Made by a program: the position numbers and the translations under genes | The notes under the pieces: generated by a model | What the model was told of the DNA's origin: nothing | The model's input: the letters and a program-made list of their open reading frames with translations, nothing else | The model's database searches: none | NCBI GenBank assembly: GCA_029237695.1 | Contig: CM055268.1 | Location: forward strand, 55,513,131-55,577,130 | Length of the DNA: 64,000 nucleotides | Reading direction: 5' to 3' | Source: Conchocele bisecta | Lineage: Eukaryota; Mollusca; Bivalvia; Lucinida; Thyasiridae | Shown here: in pieces, positions 27,101 through 39,100 of the stretch | How positions within the stretch are numbered: the stretch's first letter is position 1 | Layout of the letters: every line of letters begins with the position of its first letter

Positions 27101-30100
27101 AGAAGCGGCACTTACTGAACTAGATAAAAAAATAACCAAATTTCGAAAAGAGACCCGGTCGGGTATTGATAAAGTCCGAGAAGACCACCAGTCGAACCTT
27201 GCAGAGGCCATTGCGGAGGCTTATGATGCGTTGCGCTTAGAGAACTCTCACAGCAAAGAAGCGACACTTACCGAACTAGATGAAAAAATAGCCGAATTTC
27301 TGAAAGAGACCAGGTCGGGGGTTGAGGGGGTCCGAGAAGACCACAAAGAGGCCATTGCGGAGGCTTATGGGGCGTTACGCTCAGAGGACTCTCTCAACAG
27401 AGAAGCGGCACTTACTGACCTATACGAAAAAAATAACCGAATTTAAAAAAGAGACCCGGTTTGATCTTGATGGAGTCCGAACGGGTATTGAGAAAGCTTT
27501 AGAAGACCACCAGGCGGATATTACGGAGGCTTATAGGGTGTTGCTCTTAGAGGACTCTATCAACAGAGAAGCGACACTTACTGAACTAGATGGAAAAATA
27601 ACCGAATTTCAATCAGAGGCCCGGTCGGGTATTGATAAAGCCTTAGAAGGCCACCAGGCGGACCTTACGAAGGCATTATGAGGTGTTGCGCTCAGAGGAC
27701 TCTCTCAACAGAGAAGCTGCACTTACCGAACTAGACAAAAAGATAACCGATAAACTGAAACATGATCGTATAGCCGCGACCAAAGCTCTTGAGGAGGCCT
27801 CTTATGAGATTCGTACTGAGGCATATAACGCAAACAGGGCGCTTGCCGGAATAGTGAAAACAATGAAAACACCAAAACGTGTCATAACAGTTTGGGGCTG
27901 AGAAGCGGGCCCATTGGTTGAGGGGCACTATGAATATTCGTTTCGGTTGCCAAAGCGAGTAAATAAAAAATTATGGGGGATACACTATGACAGCTGCAGG
28001 TGAAGTTATCCAAATGGCGGTCTGCTCGGTTAATGGTAGTGGTAAACCTGTGGGCGCGGTCGCGATAAATATTGTAGTAGATGGGAAAGAACGGGGGATT
28101 GGAGTCACTAAAATCTCTGGAGATAGTTCGACGGTGGTTTCGTTCTCCGGTGATGATCGAATTAGACTTTCCCAAGGTAGTGTTATTAACTTTGTTACGA
28201 AAATCGGTGACCCAGGGAGTTCTTCCACTATTGTCTCATTGTTAATTGAACTTATTGTGTAAATACTAATATATTGAAATAAATTTAACTATGAACGAAT
28301 CACCATATCCAACTCTCAATACCACTCCACCAACACTGTATCCAATTGTCAATACCACTCCCCCAACACTATATCCAATTAACGAAAGAAGTTCAGATTT
28401 TAGGTTGAATAATATCGTCGCTATGCAGGATATTTTAGTTAGAGAATGTGCAAATAGAAAAAGACACGCTAACAAATATAAGCGCGCGGCAAACATAGCT
28501 GAAGCATCTAGTACGGTTCTGGCAAGTGTTTCTGTGTTGTGTGGGGCGGGGACTGCTGCAACGCTATCTACAATTGTAATGGTTCCACTTGCAGGGGTTT
28601 TGAGTGGAATTACCGTTTTATCTGGAACACTTTGTATGGTAATTAGGGCGGCGGGTGGAAAACTCGAGAAAAAAAGTAGAAAACATGATAGAATATCCGT
28701 TCTCGCTAGGTCTAAGAAAAATAGCATCGACGTTATGGTGTCCAAAGCGTTGGCCGATAAGAAAATATCAAATTTAGAGTTTGAATCCGTGGTGGAAGAA
28801 ATGGGGAGATATGAAGAATTAAAAAATGATATAAGGATCAAGGCGCGCGCCACCATGCCAAAAATTGAGTGTACTGATTGGGATAAATTTAGGGTAAAAC
28901 TTGGAAATAAAGTCGGAGGAAATGTTACAGCACCATTATAAAATAATTTTTAAAAAAAAAAATTTTTCTTAATTTTATAATTTTCCTATTTTTTTCAAAA
29001 TTATATTGGTGCAGTAAACAATTTATTAATTAATTTTAGGAAAATTATTAACAATAAAAAAAAAAAAAGTTTAGGTCTCACCGAGGCTCGAACCCGCGCC
29101 AGCAAAACCCTTCTGGGCCCATCCCACTAAGCCTTCGCTTTAAATCTCTTCTCTTCTCGTTTTTTTTGGCTTAGTGGGATGTGTCACGCTCACATCTCCT
29201 CCACCCCATCATTGGACCGATACCGCGGACCCCTCCTCTTCATTACCTCCATCCGCTATAATGTGTAGAGCGGCCAGAGTGAAGTACATGTGGCGAATTC
29301 ATCTCACTGTTGAGATATTAGTGCCGGCGTCCCGACAATGAACTGTGTTTAGTTCTCGTATATAAACCTAAGGTTTGTTGGTGAAAATATTATAAATAAT
29401 TTTATTAAAATTAATTAATTAGTTCTGTTCAATAATAATTTTTTCAATATCTTTATAAGCGATATCGTAGAAATGTATATTCGTAAATAAATCGTTGGGT
29501 TTTAACATTTTTATATAATACACCTTAGTTTCATATCCGATACGCATTATCCGTCTTAATGTTTGTATTTGCCTCTTGTATGGTTGACATAATTGTCGGT
29601 ATACTATTGTAAATGCAACGTTTTTATCGGAGCGTAATAAATTACGCTGGTATTTCATATATTCGATATCGCCTAGTGTTCTCATTTTATGTAGAATTTA
29701 TATACAGGAATTATAACCCCCATAAGATTCATAAATTTCTTCAACACAGTTATTAAAAATTTTCAATTCCAATTGTATTGTATTATCCATTTTCTCTAAT
29801 AGTTGTTTTTTTTCTGTTCAATAATTTCCAATTTCTTCTAATAATTTTCCAATTTCTTCGTTAAAAGTGATAATGTAGAAACGCATATCCGTAAACGAAT
29901 CTTTGATTTTAAACTGTTTTATAAAATTAGTTTGATAATATTTCTATTCTATATCCTATTGATCCTATTTAGTCGCTTCATTACATAAATTTGAGACTTA
30001 TACCGGCGACATAATTGCCGGTTTAATATTGTAAATGCAACGTTTTTATCGCAGCGTAATAAATTACGCTGATATTTCATGTATTCGATACCACATAGTA

Positions 30101-33100
30101 TTGTCATTTTACCGTGTTTTAATACTGTAGAAACAGCGGCGTAAAATTCTTCAGCAAGGTCATTATACAATTCCAATTCGTTGCGTATTTTATTATCCAT
30201 TTTGTTATAATATTTTTATTATAACCTATTAAATTTATATGTTCAATTGGACGTGAAAAAAACATAAGGTATTTATGACACCAATATAATTGGACTACAA
30301 TTCGACATCGTCAAAATAAATTAGCTATATTGGAGGAGAAAAATTCCTTGTGCCCCCCCACAATTTCAATGCCCCAGATGCCCTTGTAAATTCGTTAGTG
30401 CCCAAACTCTTTGTAGACATAACAACAATACGCTGCTGTGGCTACAGGTGAACGTGGTAGACTAGAGCTGGTAGAATTAGTTGCTGATCTACGGAATCAA
30501 TTAGCTATATCGGAGGAGGAAAATATGGTGTTGGAATATAGACTATTGCGCGAGGACGCATTTAAATCGGAAACTTATTAGAATAAATTCATAAATTTAC
30601 TGTCGTAAAAACATCATGTATTTATGACAACGAGATAAAAATAAATCCTTTTTAAGACTATTGTTTTATCTGTTCAATTGGACGTGAAAAGAACATGATG
30701 TATTTATGACAACGAGACAAAAATAAATCCTTTTTAAGACTATAGTTTTATATGTTCAATTGGACGTGAAAACAACATGATGTATTTATGACAACGAGAC
30801 AAAAATAAATCCTTTTTAAGACTATAGTTTTATATGTTCAATTGGACGTGAAAACAACATGATGTATTTATGACACACATTTTGGATTTTTGTGGTTGGT
30901 GGGAGACAATTTCCTCGTTAACCAATTTTTGATTTTTAGGGGGTGGTGGGAGTAGTATATAGGGGTGGAAATGATGCCACCGTAGGTGGTATCATTTTGA
31001 CTCCCTATATACTACTACTTTCGTTTTGTCAAATAACTCCATATTTCGTCTTGGGCGGTTGGTTGGGAGTAAGCGAAGAGTATATTTAACAATGGGTTTC
31101 ATACTTACGGGAATCCCAATATCCATGGTTTGACCCTCAGGTACATTTTTTGACTTTCGGGTACCTGAAAGTTGAATCCGGTTATGCCCATTATAAACGT
31201 GATAAGGTTAGTACTAACCATTTTACTTTTGGGGAATGGGGCTAAGTGACTCTGGTGTGGTGGGTACCTGGCACCAGTTCAGGTTATTCTAATTTCACGG
31301 CGGAATATATATTCTTCTGTAAACATTCAGTTATGATTTTAGGATTCACCCCCACCACAACAGGTAACATATGAGATTCTACCCCGTTCACCCGGCCAAA
31401 AATGACATTAGCTGTTGACAGGCCGTTAAACATCATTGACTCAAATCAAATCCATGTCGTTACCGAATGATGTCAAAGTGATGACACAACGTAAGCAATT
31501 CCGCGTTTCTTAGACAAAAAAAAACGCGTAATACGCAGGGGCGGATCTAGAGGGGGGGTCCGGGGTTGCAATCCCCCCCCGCCCCCGCCGTTCAGCCACG
31601 GAGTTTACATAGATCACAGTTTACCACCAGTTTGAGTCGGAATTTAAATGCAGTAAAACACAGGAAAGTGCATTTTGCTAAACAATAGGACAAATTGAAA
31701 AATTGAAGAGTTACATTCGCAACTAGACAACCCCCCCCCCCACCCCCGTTCCCCAAATGCTGCTGGATCCGCCCCTGATGTTATACGGCTGCATTTCTTA
31801 GTGCAGCATGTTTACCTTTTCAATGAAACAAAATCCAACATTAAAACTACATGCCTACTCAGTAGGCGCACACAATATTCTTTATATCAGACCCAACATC
31901 TGTAGTCTATTTCACCAACATTGCAAAGCATACTTTTCTAGCACAAAGTATACTTTGAGGGAGAAATTTTCAATTTTAGGATAAATTTATTAATTTTTAT
32001 TATACTGAATTTATTACATTATCACAGCCATTATGGCTGTGATAATGTAATAAATTCAGTATACTAATTCTGCATACTTTTAATCATGAAATACATGCAT
32101 TTGTTAGTTCTATTTGAAATAATGCATTCCAGGAAAAATAAATGATTACTCCCTCAAAGTATACTTTGCTAGAAAAGTATACTTTGCAATTTTGATGAAA
32201 TCGGCTACTGAGACATTTTGTGACAAAATAAACATTCATTTACCATTACCACACGTGCTGACTGCCATTATTATTCATTTAATATCAGAAGTAAATTTTC
32301 ACACTGATATCAGGGGTGATAACTGTGTTTCATTAAAATGTTAACATGGACATTACTATTTATTTTCTGTATTTATTTTTTGATGTGCAATGATCATACT
32401 TTATAATCTGTCGAATATATTATTTTTTCTGGTGACGCATTTAATTAGTATAAATAATTAAAACATATATTGTCTCATTTGCATATGAAAATAGCCTCAA
32501 TACCACCGCGCGTCACTATCAGTAAAATAAATATTACTAAATGATTAGATCTGTATAGCGGGCACTCGTAATTTTTAGAACTGGTGGAATAGTGACACAA
32601 GTATGCACTTATTTAATTCCTATAAAGAACAGTTTGTGCCTGCATGTACGTTTAACCCTTACTACACTGAATTACATTTTATGGTCTGCTGTAAATGATT
32701 TATTTTCAATATTTCTCGACAAAAACCTGTTTTGACAGCGCATGAGAATCGTCTCCACTGGAGACGATTCTCTTGTGCTGTCAAAACAGGTTTTTTGTTA
32801 AGAATTAAGGCAAAAATGAAAAACAGCAGACGACAATTTCCGTCCCCCGCGTAGTAAGGGTTAATATGGAACAGACCGTGCTATACATTTAGTAGCGAAT
32901 GTGGGTTGTGTATCTATCTAGACAATCATGAGGTGTTGGGTTGAACCAGATACCGCTCTATTTATATTTGCTATTAACTTTAATCAGTCGGAAAACATGT
33001 TTGTGTTTTTCAGATTAAAAAGCAGAGGCCCGTTTCACTAAACTTCGTACGACTAAAATGTCTGTAAGTGGAAAGTGTAGTTCGTCTGGAAACTTCAATT

Positions 33101-36100
33101 GATGTATTGACACTTATTCAATAAATGTAAATCCAATAATTGTTTACAAGAAAATATTATTAATGTGAAATTTATCGACTATCATAATGTTGCACTTACG
33201 AACATTTTAGTCGTACGAAGTTTAGTGAAACGGCCCCCTGAATTTTGGAGCAAATGGTTGATCATCAATTACTGCATGTGCTTAACGAGATGTAAGCTTT
33301 CACCTCTACACTAACCTAACAAGTGAAAGATAAAAATATCAAAAGCTTGTTACACGTTGTATTTGTACAGTTAGTATTCAAAATAACTAACGATTACCCA
33401 CTTAAACCTGACTACACATATATAATAACATGCTTACACGTAGTACTCTCGGGCTGTACCTTCTAACCTACTTGCCGTACAGTGTAACTAAATATTAGCA
33501 CAATTGCAGAACTACTATGGGTCGGCGAAGGCGATATTCTCGGACAACCCGCTGGGCCTCACCTGTGGAATGGTGTGCCCGACGTCCGACCTGTGTATGG
33601 GCGGCTGTAACCTCTACGCCTCCGAGGAGGGCCCCATCAACATCAGCGGGCTCCAGCAGTTCGCTACCGAGGTAATGTATCCAGAACTGCAGATAAGTTT
33701 TGTATCTAAATAGTATTATACTCCCATATTTCAAATTCAATGCGTAATTTACTTTTACAAATGTATTATTGATTTTCTTCCTTATTAAATAGGGAACAAA
33801 TGATGAACAAATAAAACAAATTTAAAACGTCACTTATTTGAGCTGCAAATAGCAAACAATGTGTACTTTTTGCAGCTCAACAAAGTTAATTTTTAACTTT
33901 ACTACATTATTTCCCTACTCAATTTGAAAATAAATGCGTATTTTCACATTGCTGTGAGTATTTGGTACTCCCACTTTTGATAATCAATGCGTATTCTGCT
34001 AAATTAAGTGGGTAAAATACGCCAATACGCAGCTTATCTGGAGCTCTGTGAACAGTATCCTTCTATTGATGGCATTCACTCTGCAGTTTACACACACTGT
34101 ACACACACTATACACACACTGCAGTTTACACACTGTACACACACTGCAGTTTACACACTGTACACACACTGCAGTTTACACACATACACACACTGCAGTT
34201 TACACACACTGTACACACACTGCAGTTTACACACACAGTACACAACCTGCAGTTTTCACACACACTGTACACACAACTGCAGTTTTACACACACTGTACA
34301 CACACTGCAGTTTACACCCCCCACCCTGTACACACACTGCAGTTTACACACATACACACACTGCAGTTTACACACACTGTACACACACTGCAGTTTACAC
34401 ACACTGTACACACACTGCAGTTTACACACACTGTACACACACTGCAGTTTACACACACTGTACACACACTGCAGTTTACACACAACTGTACCCACACAGC
34501 AGTTTACACCACTGTACACACACTGCAATGTTTTACACACACTGTACACACACTGCAGTTTACACACACTGTACACACACTGCAGTTTACACACTGTACA
34601 CACACTGCAGTTTACACACATACACACACTGCAGTTTACACACACTGTACACACACTGCAGTTTACACACACTGTACCACACACAGCAGTGTAACACACT
34701 TTACACACACTGCAGTTTACACACATACACACACTGCAGTTTACACACACTGTACACACACTGCAGTTTACACACACTGTACACACACTGCAGTTTACAC
34801 ACACTGTACACACACTGCAGTTTTAACACACACCACTGTAACACACAAAAACTATCAAACTGCAGTTTACACACACTGTACACACACTGCAGTTTACACA
34901 CTGTACACACACTGCAGTTTACACACATACACACACTGCAGTTTACACACATACACACACTGCAGTTTACACACACTGTACACACACTGCAGTTTACACA
35001 CACTGTACACACACTGCAGTTTACACACACTGTACACACACTGCAGTTTACACACACTGTACACACACTGTACATCCTGTGTTTACACATGTACACACAC
35101 TGCAGTTTACACACGTACACACTGCAGTTTAGACGCAGTTTACATCTCCAGTACATCTCTAACATGCTTGTCATTTATGGTACAGTGGAACATTTCTACA
35201 CCGGACTAAACCGGACACCCTGGGAGGATTTATGCAAATACGCAGCTTATCTGGAGCAATGACTACATGATATACACTGCAAACATTGAATGTCATTTTA
35301 GTGTATTTATTCGTTAAACTGTTTTTGTCACGGGCTGCGCCAATATCATCACAGTATATGCGACAATCGCCTCCCGGCATTGCCTAGGGAAATTCAATGT
35401 ACAATACATGATTGCAGTTCATTATTAACCCTTACACCGCTATCTTAATTGTTTTGTCGTCTGCTGTTTATTTACCATTTTTATCATCAAAAACATGCTT
35501 TGACAGCACTTTAGAATAATTTACAACATGCTTTGACAGCACTTCAGAATCATTTCCATTGAAAACTGCTGTCAACTCATGTTTTTATTGAGAAATAAGG
35601 CAATATATAAACCAACAGCAGACTACAATTGTTGTGTGTAGCGGTCTAAGGGTTAATGTCATTTTAGTGTATTTATTCGTTTTGTGTCACTGGCTGCGCC
35701 TATATCATCACATTTTATCCCGTCAACACAGTGCGTATGTGCCGTGAAACACGGTGCCGTGAAACATTTTTGATATCCAGTCAATACTATTTTTGCATTT
35801 TACAGCCATTTGTAGGTGTTGACGGGATAAATAGAATAGTAGGTTAGTGCCGTGAATGGGAAAAAATATTATTCTCTATCTATTTTCCTTATTTCTGAAC
35901 CAAAGTATATGTTGTGACCACTCATTAGAACCGTCTCGGCGAGACGGTTCAAATGAGTGGTCACAACATATACTTCTGATGAGAAATAAAGAAATTCCTG
36001 AGCCTTGCCGGATATTTTTTCCAATTCACGGCACTAACCTACTATTCTCTATATATGCGACAAACGCCTCATGGCATGGACGTGGGCGACATTTAATGTG

Positions 36101-39100
36101 CATAGCATGATTGCAGTTCATGATCAACTGAAAACAATTGTATACAACGAAAATAACATAGCAACATATGTGGAATCGCTTATTTAATCGGTTACAGGTG
36201 TTCAAAGACATGAGGATTCCGCAGATCCGCGACCCCGCCCTCCCCCCAGTAGATCAACTGCCAGATAGCTACAAGTCCAAGATCGCCCTCATAGGCTGTG
36301 GTCCAGCTAGCATCTCGTGTGCCACATTCTTGGCAAGGCTGGGTTACTCCGACCTCACCATATTCGAGAAGGAGACTTTCATTGGTGGATTAAGGTACTG
36401 CCATAACCGACTAATTATACCGCAGGTATGACGAAGTATGCCGAGTTGTACATTGTTTTCACCGTTCCGTCCCACAGTCTGTAGCAAATAAAATTAACAA
36501 TTTTGATTTTGGATAAAGATTTGGTCTGTCGGTCCATGTATCTATGAGTCCCTGTTCAACGGTTATAGTTTTATTCTAAGTTTGAGGCAGGTAATAACAC
36601 ACTATGTTAGATATTACGTAACGCAAAGTATGATGGATACATGTAGATGCCGTGCTCCGTCCTCTTTCGTAAACACTTTTCGAGAACGAATTCCATCCCT
36701 TCTGTAAATAACCTCACCATGTGTATTGTACATTGACGTTACACTTCATTCTAGCTCGTCGGAAATTCCACAGTACCGATTGCCATACAGCGTGGTGGAT
36801 TTTGAAGTAGAACTTATGAAGGACCTCGGTGTCAAGGTTTGTATAATCGCAACAATATTATGTTCCGGGAAATGGTATACTATGTAATTTACAGTATGTT
36901 ATGTTTTCCCTTGGAACGGAGGGACAATGATTCATAAGTAAACGATAGTGTTTGTATACAATGTTTTAGGTGCGAAGTACTCAGGCCCGTACGCAGAGGG
37001 GGTGCGACGGGTGCGTACGCACCCAGGCCTGTATAGAGGTATTGGCAAAAAGTGTAGATCCGGATGAGACGGCTCGTGACGAGCCGTCTCGTCAGGATCT
37101 GCACTTTTTGCAAGTAATTTTCATAATTTTGAGAACAAAAACACCTCATGTTCATAAATGGACTGGTCTGAAAATTATTTTGTGATGATTGGAATGGGTT
37201 GCAAAATTAACATATCAAAATCCATTCCACTTATTTAGGGGTGAAATGGTTAATCTGCCGAGGTCTGTCCGTGAATGTGCAAAAAAACAATGTTTAGCCC
37301 TTCACGCCGTCGATAACGCACCCCCCTAAATTAATTCCTGCGTACGGGCCTGGTACTACAGGCCAATTTAACAAGCAATCACTAATGATAAATATGTATC
37401 AGTTATATTGCTGAAGCTAAATAAAACTTAGATGTACTACATTTGACGTTTCAACCACCAGCTCTGATTTATATTCATTTCATTACTCTGTTGTAGGTGG
37501 AGACAGGTCGTGCCTTGGGAACTAATGATCTCACTCTGGCGAAATTAAAGTCAGATAATTATGCAGCTGTGTTTGTTGGAATAGGTGAGACTTCTTAGAT
37601 TAAATAATGCAGTGTTTTTTAATGGAAAATAATATTTACTAAAGAAACATACCGGTAAGTATGTAACACCGATCTACATGTACAGTGGGGTCAGCGTGTA
37701 AGTGCACACACGAACGAACACGACAGGTTGGAACCAACCTGTCGTGTTCGTTCGTATGTGCACTTACACGCTGACCCCACTGTACTAACAATCTCACGGA
37801 ACATGTGTTCGAGGTGTTAGAATATAATTATTTATTTGAAATAACGTAATGTATAGATTGAGAAGATTCTTTTGATTGATTACCCAAATGTACATACTTA
37901 TGGTATTTACGTGTATTTGCGTCCCGGCCAACATTTGCATCATACCAGACAAGAATACACAATTATAATTGTTCACAGGATTACCAAAACGACCATGTGT
38001 GTTTAAATAGACTTCTGCTGGCATGGCAAATGACCATGCATTAATGTCGTTTCAGGTTTACCGAACCCAAAGAAAATTCCGATATTTGAGAAACTCACAG
38101 AGGACATGGGTTTCTATACGTCCAAGGATTTCCTTCCCAAGGTGTCAAAGGCCAGCAAGGCGGGTATGTGCAGCTGTAAATCCCAGCTGCCCAGCATCCA
38201 CGGCAAGGTGATCGTGCTAGGGGCCGGGGATACGGCGTTTGATTGCGCCACGTCCGCCCTGCGCTGCGGATCCAAACGGGTGTTTGTCGTTTTCAGGAAG
38301 GGATTCACCAATATACGTGCTGTTCCCGAGGAGGTGTGTCGTCGTTGTTATTTCATAAGATATCGTACTTATAACGTTGTATATAATATACTTAGTATAC
38401 AGTGAAACCTCGCTAAACCGGACACCCTGGGAGGTGCACAGGGTGTCCGGTTTAGAGACGTTTCACTGTAAATCAGGCATTTGATTATTCCGAGTCGTAG
38501 TTGTGTGCTATGCGATCACGATCACGAACAGACATTATCACCTGAGATAAATGACCAAGATACCCATCACAATTATGATCACAATTGATTGTTGTTGTCC
38601 GGTGTGGAGAGGATCCACTGTACTTATAATTGTAATATATACACTAGTCAAATGGTTTGAAAAATTGGATTTACCGCTGTATACATGTACAGAGCTCCAG
38701 ATAAGCTGCGTATTTTCTTAAATACCCAATTATAATTGTCAAAAACCCAATTGAAATCGGAAGTAGCGAGTATCAAAAGGCAATAAAACAATTGTGGTAC
38801 CAATAAACAGACCACAAATATGGCATATTTTTCTTATTTTCCATGAAAACACATCTTGGTATTTCATTAGAATTGTCTCCAAGGAGACAATTCTAATGAA
38901 ATGCCAAGACATGTTTTCATTTCAAAGCAAACTATTCAATAATTGCTGTCTGTTGATGTGGAAACAGTAATGTGATTTTATTTTACACAATTAAAATTTT
39001 GAAATACCCAATTGCTTCAGAAATGATGGAGTGACAATACTCAATTACTAATTCCTTATATGGCATGTATATACGAAATTTTGATTAATATCAATGTATG

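Larger units (their letters stand above)
28942..29418. other. Non-coding gap in Polinton right arm
   Basis: This is an AT-rich stretch with TTATTAATTAATTTTAGG near 29021, an A run, the tRNA-like fragment (29072-29135), a C/T-rich run and ordinary sequence. No ORF was found that I would support. Confidence 0.6.
12761..31016. mobile_element. Polinton/Maverick element in DPYD intron
   Basis: The element is 18,256 bp, a normal Polinton length. It is bounded by TIRs starting AGTAGTATATAGGG on both ends and by a short target duplication. It encodes the Polinton hallmark set: protein-primed family B polymerase, retroviral-like integrase, FtsK/HerA-type packaging ATPase, and probable major and minor capsid proteins, plus accessory genes. 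Most frames carry frameshifts, so this copy is unlikely to be autonomous. It lies in the intron between exons R3 and R4 of DPYD. Polintons are large self-synthesising transposons related to DNA viruses that may form virions. Confidence 0.96.
30344..31016 (-). repeat. Polinton right terminal inverted repeat
   Basis: This is the reverse complement of 12761-13355 with one more 82-bp unit and small indels (seven instead of nine bases in the G/C run). It ends CTCCCTATATACTACT and is followed by the target duplication. Confidence 0.9.
33672..36197 (+). other. DPYD intron R4-R5, satellite and MITEs
   Basis: The intron holds fragments of family L (33931-34050), the 27-bp satellite (34078-35150), a CTAAACCGGACACC fragment near 35200, family J (35426-35654) and families C+B (35715-36052). 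No coding signal is seen. Confidence 0.75.

Noticed and set aside
28266..28856. 196-codon minus-strand ORF
   Set aside because: Antisense of the intact membrane protein at 28291-28941, which has the recognisable family pattern.
29072..29135. Functional tRNA gene
   Set aside because: No 5' acceptor strand pairs with the 3' side and box spacing is short; kept only as a tRNA-like fragment.
34078..35150. CRISPR-like array
   Set aside because: Repeats are directly abutting with no unique spacers, in a eukaryotic intron.
34008..35262. Long repetitive ORFs on both strands (His-Thr-Leu-Tyr-Thr-His-Cys-Ser-Leu repeats)
   Set aside because: They are produced by a 27-bp satellite whose period is a multiple of three; there is no other protein-like feature.
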